Shown here: positions 8,161-16,432 of the stretch, in pieces
Numbering within the stretch: the first letter of the stretch is position 1
Layout: every line of letters begins with the position of its first letter
Assembly (NCBI GenBank): GCA_902524655.1
Contig: CABZEG010000007.1
Span: 1-56,884 of the forward strand
DNA length: 56,884 nt
Direction of reading: 5' to 3'
Source: an uncultured Alphaproteobacteria bacterium
GTDB taxonomy: Bacteria > Pseudomonadota > Alphaproteobacteria > Rhodobacterales > Rhodobacteraceae
The notes under the pieces: model-generated
What the model saw: only the letters and a program-made list of their open reading frames with translations
What the model was told of the DNA's origin: nothing
The model's database searches: none
Translations under genes and position numbers: made by a program

Positions 8161-8250
8161 TGGCGGAGGAGGTGGGATTCGAACCCACGGTAGACTTTCA
8201 CCTACGTCGGTTTTCAAGACCGGTGCATTCAACCACTCTGCCACTCCTCC
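8161..8250 (-). tRNA. tRNA-Ser(TGA)
   Basis: A 90-nt cloverleaf read on the minus strand: acceptor GGAGGAG pairing with CTCCTCC, discriminator G, encoded CCA, a long variable arm as expected for a serine tRNA, T-loop TTCGAAT, and anticodon loop CTTGAAA giving anticodon TGA (reads UCN codons). The 3' end faces the phage-like terminase gene. Confidence 0.97.
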
Positions 8251-8260
8251 AGCTACCGAG

Positions 8261-8288
8261 ATAATATAAAGAATTTTTTTTTTTTCAA
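8261..8288 (-). promoter_or_regulatory. Promoter of tRNA-Ser
   Basis: On the minus strand TTGAAA (8288-8283), a 16-base A-rich spacer and TATTAT (8266-8261) precede the tRNA by ten bases, as expected for a sigma-70-type tRNA promoter. Confidence 0.6.
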
Positions 8289-8374
8289 TTGAAAAGATCT
8301 TTATTAAATAATGTCATATATCTATACTAAAGTCTTAACGAAATATCATATCTTTATGTATCTGGGAGAGAGTA

Positions 8375-9382
8375 ATGAAAGTTAAAGCATATGCCGCAAA
8401 AAATGAAAAAGGCCTGTTAGAACCTTATGAATATGAATTGGGAGAAATAGGTCCTGATGATGTTGATATAGAGATAGAAAACTGCGGACTTTGCTACAGT
8501 GATGTTCATTACATAGACAACGATTTTTCAAACAATGAATATCCCTTTGTCCCTGGCCACGAGGTTATAGGTAAAATTACGGCAATTGGTAGCCAAGTTA
8601 AAGACAGGCATGTTGGGCAAAGAGTTGGAGTGGGCTTTCAGGCTGGGTACTGTAAGACATGTGAATGTTGTTATAATGGTGATCATAATCTTTGCGATGA
8701 CAGAGTGGGTGTTTTTGTAGGCCGAAACGGAGGTTTCGCCGATAAAATAAGAGTTCAAGATTTAAGTGCTATTCCAATCCCTGACGCACTTGATCCCCGA
8801 ACTGCCGGTCCACTCATGTGCGGTGGTATTACCGTTTTCAATCCATTTGTCCAATATGCAGTAAAGCCCACAGATAGCGTTTGTATTTTTGGAATAGGTG
8901 GGCTTGGACATATGGCTATAAAGTTTGCAAATGCTTGGGGTTGTGAAGTCACCGCTATTACTGGTTCTGAAAATAAGGTGGAAGAAGCTAAGAGTTACGG
9001 CGCCCACAATGTAGTCGTTGCTAGTGATATTGATGCAATTAAAAAGCTTAAAAAATCTTTCGACTATTTGTTTTTCACCGGTCATGCATTTAAGGGTAAA
9101 TGGGGACTATTTATGAATACTCTTAAGCCAAAAGGTAGACTTCATTTCCTTGGTCTATTACCTGAGCCTCTAAATATAACTATGTTTCATATGTTGAGGG
9201 GTCAAAATTCAGTGTCGGCGAGTCCTGTCGGAGGCCCAGAAGCTATGAAGAAAATGGTAGAGTTCTGCGCAAGACACAAAATAATACCCGAGGTAGAATT
9301 TTTTAAAATGTCAGAAATCAATGATGCCATATCTCACCTTAAAAGTGGTAAGGCAAGATATAGGATCGTTCTAGAAAACTAG
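8375..9382 (+). CDS. Zinc-dependent alcohol dehydrogenase (CAD/YahK type)
   Basis: Medium-chain dehydrogenase of 335 residues, cytoplasmic, oxidising an alcohol or reducing an aldehyde with NAD(P). Catalytic zinc ligands are visible as CGLCYSDVH, the GHEVIG histidine and the Cys in LMCGG. A four-cysteine structural-zinc lobe (GYCKTCECCYNGDHNLCD) lies near residues 90-108. The nucleotide-binding GIGGLGH is near residue 175. This arrangement belongs to the cinnamyl-alcohol dehydrogenase/YahK group, which acts on broad aldehydes. SD GGGAGAG precedes the ATG. It is monocistronic between tRNA-Ser and a convergent gene that ends 6 bp away. The substrate is not determinable here. Confidence 0.9.
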   Translation: MKVKAYAAKNEKGLLEPYEYELGEIGPDDVDIEIENCGLCYSDVHYIDNDFSNNEYPFVPGHEVIGKITAIGSQVKDRHVGQRVGVGFQAGYCKTCECCYNGDHNLCDDRVGVFVGRNGGFADKIRVQDLSAIPIPDALDPRTAGPLMCGGITVFNPFVQYAVKPTDSVCIFGIGGLGHMAIKFANAWGCEVTAITGSENKVEEAKSYGAHNVVVASDIDAIKKLKKSFDYLFFTGHAFKGKWGLFMNTLKPKGRLHFLGLLPEPLNITMFHMLRGQNSVSASPVGGPEAMKKMVEFCARHKIIPEVEFFKMSEINDAISHLKSGKARYRIVLEN

Positions 9383-9388
9383 CTAGAT

Positions 9389-10123
9389 TCAGTTTTTGAT
9401 TTTAATTGATATCATTTCAGCTACTGAGTTTTGATTTTCGTTGACCTTTTCTTGTAGGTCATTGATACGTTCACGCCTTTCAGATATCTGAACTGAGTTC
9501 TTCATAATATCTATTGCGTTTGTCTGTGTCTTTGATTGAATTTCAATAATTCGTTTCTGATTTTCAGTGGCCATCTCCTCTATTTTTGTGCACCTTTTTG
9601 TGTTTTGGTCTATACGCTTTTTATTGTCTTTTACAGTAGCTTTTGAGGGATGAAACTCACCTTTTAGAAATTTTTCATTGGTAGCTAAATTTTCTTTATT
9701 AAATTGAAGTGTCTCCTCATTTTTTTTCATAATCATTCTGTTTAGCTCGATAAGCTTTTTATTGATCTCTGTGAGTTGCTTGTTTACTTCAAGGATTGTT
9801 TTATTAACTGAAGATTTGTGCTCTAAAAAATCTAACTGGGCTTTGTTATTCATTGATTCTCTAAAGTTTATTTCAACATCTTGCTCGGCAATCATATTAC
9901 TCATTATAGCCAGTCTGTTTCTCAGAATTTCATCTGTTTCTTGATTAGCCAAGTGATGGTTGCCCATGTAAGCTGCATTATAGTTTCTCATAATAGAGGC
10001 GTAATTTTGTTCTATAGAGGCCCTGCATACTTCCACTTTTGTTTTATTTGAATTTATAAGTATCTCAAGCTCGAATATTTTTCGGCGATTAGATTGTATT
10101 TGGGCCTTATTTTCGGGATTCAT
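9389..10123 (-). CDS. Unknown asparagine-heptad coiled-coil protein
   Basis: I do not recognise a family. The 244 residues are almost wholly predicted helix, with no signal peptide or membrane segment and one Pro-containing break near residues 155-160. Asn recurs every seven residues: N5, N12, N26, N40, N47 in block one; N107, N114, N121, N128, N135, N142, N149 in an unbroken block two; N167, N174, N188, N202, N209, N230 in block three. Block two has the form xNKxxLx, with hydrophobic residues just before and three after Asn, so Asn probably lies in or beside the coiled-coil core, which usually enforces a set oligomeric state. SD AGAGG lies six bases before the ATG. It is transcribed alone, divergent from a crotonase and convergent with the alcohol dehydrogenase. 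It is likely a structural or scaffold-like cytoplasmic protein; this is inference. Confidence 0.75.
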   Translation of the reverse strand: MNPENKAQIQSNRRKIFELEILINSNKTKVEVCRASIEQNYASIMRNYNAAYMGNHHLANQETDEILRNRLAIMSNMIAEQDVEINFRESMNNKAQLDFLEHKSSVNKTILEVNKQLTEINKKLIELNRMIMKKNEETLQFNKENLATNEKFLKGEFHPSKATVKDNKKRIDQNTKRCTKIEEMATENQKRIIEIQSKTQTNAIDIMKNSVQISERRERINDLQEKVNENQNSVAEMISIKIKN

Positions 10124-10204
10124 GCGTTACCTCTTTCTAAATGGATTAGTTGATAAAACTTTACTACCTTGAACATTAAACTACTATAACGTAATAAGCG
10201 TATA

Positions 10205-10227
10205 AAATTCAAAAAAATATTGAATTT
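10205..10227. promoter_or_regulatory. Inverted repeat in the divergent promoter before the crotonase
   Basis: AAATTCAA and TTGAATTT flank seven bases, 29 bp before the crotonase start. A perfect 8-bp-arm palindrome in a divergent intergenic region suggests a repressor operator; the binding protein is unknown. Confidence 0.4.
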
Positions 10228-10255
10228 CGGTGAACCAGTTTAGGATTAGATAAAA

Positions 10256-11107
10256 ATGTATAAAGAATTATTAACTTCGCAGCATCGCGATACTTTCGTG
10301 ATTTCCCTCAACAGACCAGAAAAGTTAAACGCCTTTACTAAAACCATGCAAGACGAACTTATTAGAGTTTTTGATTACACTGATCAGAATGATGACATTA
10401 AATCAGTTGTGATTACTGGGAAAGGACGTGCCTATTGTGCAGGAGCTGATTTGGTTGATGGGCCAAACACTTTTAATTATGCAGAAGCAGGAAACAGGCT
10501 CTCTAACGATGATCATCGTGATGGAGGAGGGTTAGTGGCGCTTAGAATTTTTAGATCTAAAAAGCCAGTAATAGGTGCAATCAATGGAGATGCTGTTGGT
10601 GTAGGGGCAACAATGACTTTACCAATGGATATAAGAATTGCATCAAAATCGGCTCGGTTTGGATTTGTGTTTTCAAGAAGAGGTGCAGTACCCGAAGCGT
10701 GTTCTAGCTGGTTTCTTCCTAGAATAGTAGGTATCTCTAAAGCTCTGGATTGGTGCTACACGGGGAAAGTTTTCACTTCTCAAGAGGCCTTACAATATGG
10801 ACTAGTCTCCGATGTAATCTCCGATGATAATTTGATAGAAAGAGCACTTGAGATTGGATCTAGCTATAGCAGTAAAAGCTCTGCAATATCTGTTTCTCTT
10901 GCCAGACAAATGATGTGGAATATGCTAGCCGCAACCCACCCAGAGGAAGCACATATTTTAGACTCCATCGCTATGGAGAGAATGGGAAAGTCCCCAGATA
11001 TTAAAGAAGGAATAGCTTCTTTTTTAGAAAAGAGAGCTCCTAATTTTTCGATGAAAGTCAGCAAAGATTTGCCTGACCTATCGGCTGCTATAAAATCCAA
11101 GTATTAA
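10256..11107 (+). CDS. Enoyl-CoA hydratase/isomerase family protein (crotonase)
   Basis: Crotonase-fold enzyme of 283 residues acting on an acyl-CoA thioester in the cytoplasm. The N-terminal FVISLNRPEKLNAFT, the CoA/oxyanion segment AYCAGADLVDG (about residues 60-70) and the second oxyanion loop GDAVGVGATM are intact. The downstream segment FSRRGAVPEACSSWFLPR keeps one acidic residue in the active-site region, but the first hydratase Glu position is Ala/Thr (VGAT), so classical hydration is not assured. C-terminal residues (FLEKRAPNF) match the family end. It is a single gene whose stop is 5 bp from that of a convergent oxidase. Hydratase, isomerase or hydrolase activity cannot be separated from sequence alone. 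Confidence 0.88.
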   Translation: MYKELLTSQHRDTFVISLNRPEKLNAFTKTMQDELIRVFDYTDQNDDIKSVVITGKGRAYCAGADLVDGPNTFNYAEAGNRLSNDDHRDGGGLVALRIFRSKKPVIGAINGDAVGVGATMTLPMDIRIASKSARFGFVFSRRGAVPEACSSWFLPRIVGISKALDWCYTGKVFTSQEALQYGLVSDVISDDNLIERALEIGSSYSSKSSAISVSLARQMMWNMLAATHPEEAHILDSIAMERMGKSPDIKEGIASFLEKRAPNFSMKVSKDLPDLSAAIKSKY

Positions 11108-11112
11108 AAAGC

Positions 11113-12378
11113 TTACATTTTTAAAGACATTAAAGAATTATTCGCCACTGCTGCCATTTCAAAGAAAGTACTCTTTTCTCTCGTGAAAACCTCTTTATAT
11201 TGTTGTACCGCAGAAACAGGTAGCATAGATAAGTTTTCCGATAATAAAGCTGCTGCACACGTTTTCCCAAAAAGAGTTCCGGGGGCAATACCCCTACCTG
11301 AATATCCAAAACTCGATAGAGCATTCTCTTCAAAGTTCACGATTTTTGGTATGTGATCTTTAGTCATGGCAATTTTACCCGACCAACGATAATTAAACTC
11401 TATCTCGGGTAAAAAAGGAAAAAGGTCCTTCAGTTTTTTGTTTGCCCAATTCGTATGAACATATTTTCCAAAGCCTTCAGAGTTGCCCATTGTTCCTAGA
11501 ATGAGACGTCCAGCGTCATCTACTCTAAAGGAAGACATAATTCTGGCTGTATCCCAACAACCCTCTTTGCCAGGCAAGATCGTGCTCATTTCATTAGAGT
11601 TTAGAGGTCTCGTTGCAAATTGTGAGTAATAAACAGTAGAAAACTTACCTGAATTGTTTGTTTTATCTAAATCTTCATAGGCATTCATAGCAAGGAATAA
11701 ATATTTGCTCTTTATTACAATGTCTTGGACATGGACTTGCCACAAACCATTTTGTTTTTTAACCTGAGATACTTTTGATTTTTCATATATCTTTGCGCCC
11801 AATTCTTTTGCTTTTCGTGCAAGGCCTCTGCAATAAGCCAGAGGTTGTATTGTTCCAGCTCTAGAGTCATGAAGTGATCCAATAAATTTTGAACTTCCTA
11901 CTTTACTATCAGTCTCAGTTTTATCGAACAGTGATAATGGCTCTTTAAATAATTCTCCTTGCTTAAATCTTTCAATTAGATATTCCATTCCCTTTTCTGA
12001 GTGAGCACAATGTAAAGTTCCATTTCGTTTGGGATCGCATTTAATTTTGTTTTCTTCAATAATTGAGAAAACCAAGTCGGGAGCTGAACCAAGAGCGGAT
12101 ATAAGCCTTTCCCCAGGCTTTTTTCCTAAAATAGAAATGATTTTTTTAGGTGGCAGCCATAACCCTGCATTTACTAAGCCAACGTTCCTACCGGAACCAC
12201 CAAACCCAATGGTTTCACATTCAAGTAATGTGACTTTAGCGCCTTGCCTTGCTGCTTCTAAGGCAGCAGAGCAACCTGTAAAGCCTCCCCCAATTATTAA
12301 CAAGTCCACCGTCTGATTGTGAGGAGAATTAGAAAAATTTACTAATTCTTTTGAAGTGGTATCCCATAAATTACCCAT
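11113..12378 (-). CDS. FAD-dependent oxidoreductase, DAO family
   Basis: A 421-residue flavoenzyme of the D-amino-acid oxidase/glycine oxidase family. The Rossmann dinucleotide motif LLIIGGGFTGCSAALEAARQG lies at about residues 26-46, followed by the acidic LLECE and the FGGSGRNVGLV segment seen in gamma-glutamylputrescine oxidase (PuuB) type enzymes. The C-terminal GYSGRGIAPGTLFGK is the second FAD-contacting motif. Such enzymes oxidise secondary or primary amines to imines with hydrogen peroxide release. It is cytoplasmic, with no signal peptide. It precedes by 62 bp no gene in its own strand direction other than the SDR upstream, so it may be co-transcribed with that SDR. The amine substrate is unknown. 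Confidence 0.88.
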   Translation of the reverse strand: MGNLWDTTSKELVNFSNSPHNQTVDLLIIGGGFTGCSAALEAARQGAKVTLLECETIGFGGSGRNVGLVNAGLWLPPKKIISILGKKPGERLISALGSAPDLVFSIIEENKIKCDPKRNGTLHCAHSEKGMEYLIERFKQGELFKEPLSLFDKTETDSKVGSSKFIGSLHDSRAGTIQPLAYCRGLARKAKELGAKIYEKSKVSQVKKQNGLWQVHVQDIVIKSKYLFLAMNAYEDLDKTNNSGKFSTVYYSQFATRPLNSNEMSTILPGKEGCWDTARIMSSFRVDDAGRLILGTMGNSEGFGKYVHTNWANKKLKDLFPFLPEIEFNYRWSGKIAMTKDHIPKIVNFEENALSSFGYSGRGIAPGTLFGKTCAAALLSENLSMLPVSAVQQYKEVFTREKSTFFEMAAVANNSLMSLKM

Positions 12379-12440
12379 AGCAAGCCTTTATGATTGTTAT
12401 TTCTATTTATCTAAAAACTGACAAAATCTATCGTTCTTAT

Positions 12441-13229
12441 TCACTCTATTTTTAATGGCATGCCGTTTAACATTCCTCCATCAACTGCTAATAATTGGCC
12501 AGTTACATGGTTGCTGAGATCGCTAGCAAAAAAAATTATAGATCCGACAATATCTCGCGCGGTTGGGGTTTCTCCAAGAGGATTAGTCCTTTCATACTTT
12601 TTAATACTTTTTCTAAACTTCTTATCTCCCAACTTATTTTTCCACCAGTCGGTCGCCACAAATCCCGGACATACCGCATTTACTCTTATCCCATCAGGGC
12701 CAAGAGACCGAGATAGTGCAAGGGTCATGGTATTTAATGCACCCTTCGAAGAAGCATAAGCGATTGACGACCCTAAACCTTTCAAACCTGCAACTGAGGA
12801 AATATTAACAATTGAACTGTTCTTACTATTTGCAAGATATGGTCGTGCTTTTTTGACTATTTCATAGTTGCTAATTAAATTTAGGCTAAGGATATTTTCA
12901 AAGTCATTTCTATTTAAAGCATTTAAATCAGAATGATCAGCAAACTTTGTTCTGCCTGCATTATTTATTAAAATATTGAGCGATTTGAATTCTTTCACTG
13001 CACTAGAGATTAAATGCTCGCAGCCTTCATCCGTAGCCACGTCAGCCTTTATAAGAATGGGAGCATTGCCAAGATTGGAGCATTCATGTGCCACCTCTTC
13101 TGCCAACTTTTTACTTTTCGAGTAATTAATAGTTACTCTGCCACCTAGCGATGTTATTTTTTTGGCAGTCTCGGCTCCAATACCGTTAGATGAGCCTGTT
13201 ATCACAGCAAACTTCCCATCAAAATTCAT
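12441..13229 (-). CDS. Short-chain dehydrogenase/reductase (FabG-like)
   Basis: Classical SDR of 262 residues. The NAD(P)-binding TGSSNGIG lies at about residues 11-18, the NNAG motif near 88, the catalytic Ser in NISSVAG and the catalytic YASSK follow, and the C-terminal AVDGGM is typical of 3-oxoacyl-ACP/CoA reductases. I chose ATG at 13229 (MNFDGKFAV): GGAGG sits five bases upstream of it, whereas a TTG four codons earlier would overlap that site. Downstream on the same strand is the DAO-type oxidase, 62 bp away. It is divergent from the GST operon. The substrate is unknown; beta-keto or hydroxy acyl-CoA is an inference. Confidence 0.9.
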   Translation of the reverse strand: MNFDGKFAVITGSSNGIGAETAKKITSLGGRVTINYSKSKKLAEEVAHECSNLGNAPILIKADVATDEGCEHLISSAVKEFKSLNILINNAGRTKFADHSDLNALNRNDFENILSLNLISNYEIVKKARPYLANSKNSSIVNISSVAGLKGLGSSIAYASSKGALNTMTLALSRSLGPDGIRVNAVCPGFVATDWWKNKLGDKKFRKSIKKYERTNPLGETPTARDIVGSIIFFASDLSNHVTGQLLAVDGGMLNGMPLKIE

Positions 13230-13358
13230 CAAATCCTCCAATACTGAACTTTTTATATATAAGGATAATTTAAAACAAAAAAAAATTTAAGACATACTTT
13301 ATATTTCCCTCAGATTGGTTCATGATGTAAACTTAAGGTAAAAAAAAGGAAAACGCAC

Positions 13359-13964
13359 ATGAAGCTTTATTTTGCACCTAATTCAAGAGCAGTAAGAATA
13401 GCTTGGTTGCTTGAGGAGCTAGGTTTGGATTATGAAATTGAAAAATATACGGTCGGAGACAGAGCACTTCGAACACCTGAATATTATAAGATACATCCTA
13501 TGGGGCGTATTCCGGTATTAGAGGATGGACAAGTGAAAATATATGAGTCAGGTGCTATTGTTCAATATTTATTGGCGCGATATGGAAATGGCAAATTTTT
13601 GCCTGATGTCCAAGATCCCACCTTTCCTGAATACCTACAATGGCTGCATTATGCTGAAGGGTCGATAATGGGCCAGGTAAATATTTTAGTCGTAGAAACA
13701 ATACTTCTTCCTGCAGAAAAGAGGAACGAAGTAAATGTAAACCGAGCAAAAAAATTGCTTAGCGTAGCACTCGGTAACGTCGATAGCAGGCTAGTAGACC
13801 GAGATTATTTAACCGGCACTTTTTCAGGAGCAGATATAATGACAGGCCACGCCTGCTTTGGTGCTATGAGAGCAGGTGCAGATATTTCAGAAATGACGAA
13901 CCTAAATTCTTATGTCAATCGTTTATTAGAGAGACCAGCTTTAGAAAAGGCGAGATCTCTATGA
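13359..13964 (+). CDS. Glutathione S-transferase
   Basis: Cytosolic GST of 201 residues. The thioredoxin-fold domain has MKLYFAPNSRAVRIAWLLEE with Ser9 as candidate thiol-activating residue, the cis-Pro region GRIPVLEDG near residue 52 and the glutathione-binding YESGAIVQYL near residue 66. The all-helical C-terminal domain has GxFSGADIMTG, the usual N-capping box with Asp. It is first in an eight-gene operon with crotonases, a DsbA-fold isomerase, a reductase, a CoA ligase and SDRs, and overlaps the next gene by 4 bp. It lacks the SSCS motif of maleylacetoacetate isomerase. The context suggests glutathione conjugation or thioether chemistry during breakdown of an organic substrate. Confidence 0.92.
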   Translation: MKLYFAPNSRAVRIAWLLEELGLDYEIEKYTVGDRALRTPEYYKIHPMGRIPVLEDGQVKIYESGAIVQYLLARYGNGKFLPDVQDPTFPEYLQWLHYAEGSIMGQVNILVVETILLPAEKRNEVNVNRAKKLLSVALGNVDSRLVDRDYLTGTFSGADIMTGHACFGAMRAGADISEMTNLNSYVNRLLERPALEKARSL

Positions 13965-14791
13965 TAAAAAGCAACATAATAAAACACACTGATCACTTGC
14001 AAGCGGAAATAAGAGAGAATATTGGGTTGATAGCATTTAATCGACCTGAGTCAAAAAATGCACTGTCTGATGAGCTAACACCAGCATTGAGAACGATCTT
14101 GGAAAATTTTGAAAGTGATAAAAATGTACGGGTAATTTTAATCACGGGTAATGGAGGAGCTTTCTGCTCTGGGGGAGATGTAAAAAGCTTTGCAAACAAT
14201 AGTGATCCGGGATTATCGAGTGATTTGTCTGTTGAACAGAAAGTTAGAAAATTACAAATAGGTCAGGAGGGAGTTTCGTTAAAAATACATGAAATGCCAA
14301 AACCAACTATAGCCGTACTTCCGGGAGCAGCAGCTGGTGCCGGAATGTCAATCGCGTTGGCTTGTGATATTAGAATTGCCTCAGAAAATGCATTTTTGGT
14401 TCCTGGGTTTGGCGGTATCGGGCTCTCGGGTGATTATGGGGGAAGTTGGTCCCTTGGACAACTAGTAGGACCGTCAAAGGCAAAAGACATTTATTTTTCC
14501 AATAAAAGAATTAGTGCGTCCGAGGCATTAAATGAAGGTATTGTCAATTATGTAGTTTCAAACGAAGAACTTGAAGATTTCTCATTTAAAAAAGCACAAA
14601 ATATAGCTTATTTCTCTCCTACTGCTCTTCAATATATGAAAGAAAATCATAATAGAGCTACTTTCTCCACAATGAAAGAAAGCCTGGCTATGGAAGCAGA
14701 TAGAATGATCAGATGCTTTCAAACAGAGGATCATAAAAATGCAGCAAAGTCTTTCGTAAATAAAGAGAAGCCAATTTTCAAGGGTCAATAA
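13961..14791 (+). CDS. Enoyl-CoA hydratase/isomerase family protein (crotonase)
   Basis: A 276-residue crotonase. LIAFNRPESKNALS marks the N-terminus, GAFCSGGDVKSF the CoA/oxyanion segment (about residues 64-75) and AAAGAGMSIALACDIRIAS the second oxyanion loop. Neither of the two classical hydratase Glu positions is occupied: the first is Ser (GMS), and the second lies in GFGGIGLSGDYGG, which offers an Asp. An isomerase or other acyl-CoA reaction is therefore more likely than simple hydration. The ATG overlaps the GST stop by 4 bp and a strong AGGAGG follows for the next gene. It is second in the operon. Confidence 0.9.
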   Translation: MIKSNIIKHTDHLQAEIRENIGLIAFNRPESKNALSDELTPALRTILENFESDKNVRVILITGNGGAFCSGGDVKSFANNSDPGLSSDLSVEQKVRKLQIGQEGVSLKIHEMPKPTIAVLPGAAAGAGMSIALACDIRIASENAFLVPGFGGIGLSGDYGGSWSLGQLVGPSKAKDIYFSNKRISASEALNEGIVNYVVSNEELEDFSFKKAQNIAYFSPTALQYMKENHNRATFSTMKESLAMEADRMIRCFQTEDHKNAAKSFVNKEKPIFKGQ

Positions 14792-14804
14792 TAGGAGGAA
14801 CTAT

Positions 14805-15410
14805 ATGGTCGAATTTAAATTTATATTTGATTTTGGAAGCCCAAAAGCATATCTCGTTTACAATATGGTTCCGGGTATTGAGGAACGAACTGGAGTTAAA
14901 GCAGACTATGTCCCTGTTTTACTTGGTGGCATATTTAAATCAACAAACAACGTTTCACCGATTGAGGCGTTTAAAACGGTTCCTGCTAAGGCTAAATATG
15001 ATGATCTAGACACAGAGAGATTTGTAAAGAAGCATGGTATTGATTTTAACTTTAATTCTCACTTTCCTATAAATACTTTAAACCTTATGCGGGGAGCAAT
15101 ATATGCAAAGGAAAATGGTTTTTTTGAAGATTATGTTAAGGCCATTTTCAAAAGTATGTGGGTTGATAACAAAAAAATGGATGAGTTAGATGTTATAAAA
15201 ACTGTTTTGGAGGAAAATAAGTTGCCAGCTCAGCGTATTTTCGAAGGCACTCAAGATCAAAATATTAAATCGAAGCTTATAGAAAATACTGCTAAAGCAG
15301 TGGATGATGGATTATTTGGAGTTCCAAGCTTTTTGATTGATAACGAACTTTTTTTTGGTAAAGAAACACTTCAAGATGTTGAAGACTTAATTAAGCGTAA
15401 AGTTGCTTGA
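14805..15410 (+). CDS. DsbA-fold, 2-hydroxychromene-2-carboxylate isomerase-like protein
   Basis: A 201-residue protein of the GST-kappa/HCCA isomerase branch of the DsbA fold. The N-terminal FIFDFGSPKAYLVYN contains the family's D-F-x-S-P with Ser in place of a CxxC, the site where glutathione binds in HCCA isomerase. The C-terminal GVFGVPSF-like segment (LFGVPSFLIDNELFFGKETL) includes the cis-Pro loop. HCCA isomerase acts in naphthalene-type aromatic breakdown using glutathione as cofactor. An excellent AGGAGG site precedes the ATG, which is 13 bp after the preceding stop. The pairing with a GST gene in the same operon points to glutathione-dependent steps; the actual substrate is unknown. 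Confidence 0.88.
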   Translation: MVEFKFIFDFGSPKAYLVYNMVPGIEERTGVKADYVPVLLGGIFKSTNNVSPIEAFKTVPAKAKYDDLDTERFVKKHGIDFNFNSHFPINTLNLMRGAIYAKENGFFEDYVKAIFKSMWVDNKKMDELDVIKTVLEENKLPAQRIFEGTQDQNIKSKLIENTAKAVDDGLFGVPSFLIDNELFFGKETLQDVEDLIKRKVA

Positions 15411-15412
15411 TT

Positions 15413-16426
15413 ATGAAACAATTTATCCTGAGAGAGGCTCCAGATGCAAAATTGAATGTCTCTAATTTTGAGTTGCAAGAAGCAGAGTTACCCAAACCAG
15501 TGGATGGTCAAGTCTTGGTTCGCAACATCTTACTATCAATTGATGCTGCAAATAGAACTTGGATGCAGGGAAGAACTTATAGGGACCAAGTTATAGCTGG
15601 GGATGTAATGCCTAGTTACTCGGTCGCTGAGATTATAGAAAGCAAAGATCCAGAGTTTGAAAAAGGCCAGATAGTGACAGCGGATAGCTTTTGGGCTGAA
15701 TATAGCGTTATTGAGTCAAGAGACTTAAATAAGTGTCCAGAAAATATCTCTTTACCCAATTTATTGTCTCTTTTTGGCATAGCTGGCTTGACGGCTTATC
15801 ATGGATTATTCGATGTAGGAGAGGTAAAAGCTACTGACACGGTAGTAGTATCAGCTGCAGCAGGCTCAGTTGGAGTATATGTTGGTCAGTTGGCAAAAGC
15901 TATTGGCTGCAATGTAGTTGGAATTGCGGGTGGTGATGCAAAATGCAAAAAAGTAGTTGAGGAATTGGGCTTTGACGGCTGTATAGATTATAAAAATGCA
16001 AATTTAGTGCGGGATCTAAAAACTCATTGTCCCGAGGGGATTGATCTTTATTTCGATAATGTAGGAGGGACAGTGCTTGAAGCCGTTTTAATCAGAATGA
16101 AAAACAAGGGAAAAGTAGTTTGCTGCGGGGCAGTTAGTCAATATGAAAGTGCTTCTCCGACTGGACCTAGGAATATACCAGGCTTTGTTATAACAAAAAG
16201 GCTTAAATTGGAGGGATTTATCGTTATGGATTTCAAAGAGAAGCATCTGGAAGCAATTAACCACATGAAAAAACTATTAAATGAAGGAAAGATTACCATA
16301 GTTGAAGATATAACTGAGGGGCTTCAAAGTGCCCCAATGGCACTCGTAAATCTCCTGAATGGAAAAAACTTTGGTAAGAGTATGGTGAGAGTGGGTCCGG
16401 ATCCCGATAAGCAAAAAATGAACTAA
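15413..16426 (+). CDS. Zinc-independent NADP-dependent MDR reductase (CurA/leukotriene B4 dehydrogenase type)
   Basis: Medium-chain reductase without zinc-ligand cysteines, about 337 residues. The SIDAANRTWM segment near residue 40, the AGLTAYHGL near 125 and the nucleotide loop SAAAGSVGVYVGQLAKAIG match NADP-dependent 2-alkenal/prostaglandin reductases such as E. coli CurA, which reduce alpha,beta-unsaturated carbonyls. The late YFDNVGGTVLEAVL is also diagnostic. The ATG at 15413 lies two bases after the previous stop; a TTG at 15407 would add only two residues. It is fourth in the operon, followed after six bases by the CoA ligase. It likely reduces an enone or enoyl intermediate of this pathway. 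Confidence 0.9.
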   Translation: MKQFILREAPDAKLNVSNFELQEAELPKPVDGQVLVRNILLSIDAANRTWMQGRTYRDQVIAGDVMPSYSVAEIIESKDPEFEKGQIVTADSFWAEYSVIESRDLNKCPENISLPNLLSLFGIAGLTAYHGLFDVGEVKATDTVVVSAAAGSVGVYVGQLAKAIGCNVVGIAGGDAKCKKVVEELGFDGCIDYKNANLVRDLKTHCPEGIDLYFDNVGGTVLEAVLIRMKNKGKVVCCGAVSQYESASPTGPRNIPGFVITKRLKLEGFIVMDFKEKHLEAINHMKKLLNEGKITIVEDITEGLQSAPMALVNLLNGKNFGKSMVRVGPDPDKQKMN

Positions 16427-16432
16427 TTCAAA

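Noticed and set aside
13359-13964. GST as maleylacetoacetate isomerase for the homogentisate pathway
   Set aside because: Lacks the SSCS motif of zeta-class enzymes and belongs to another operon 24 kb away.
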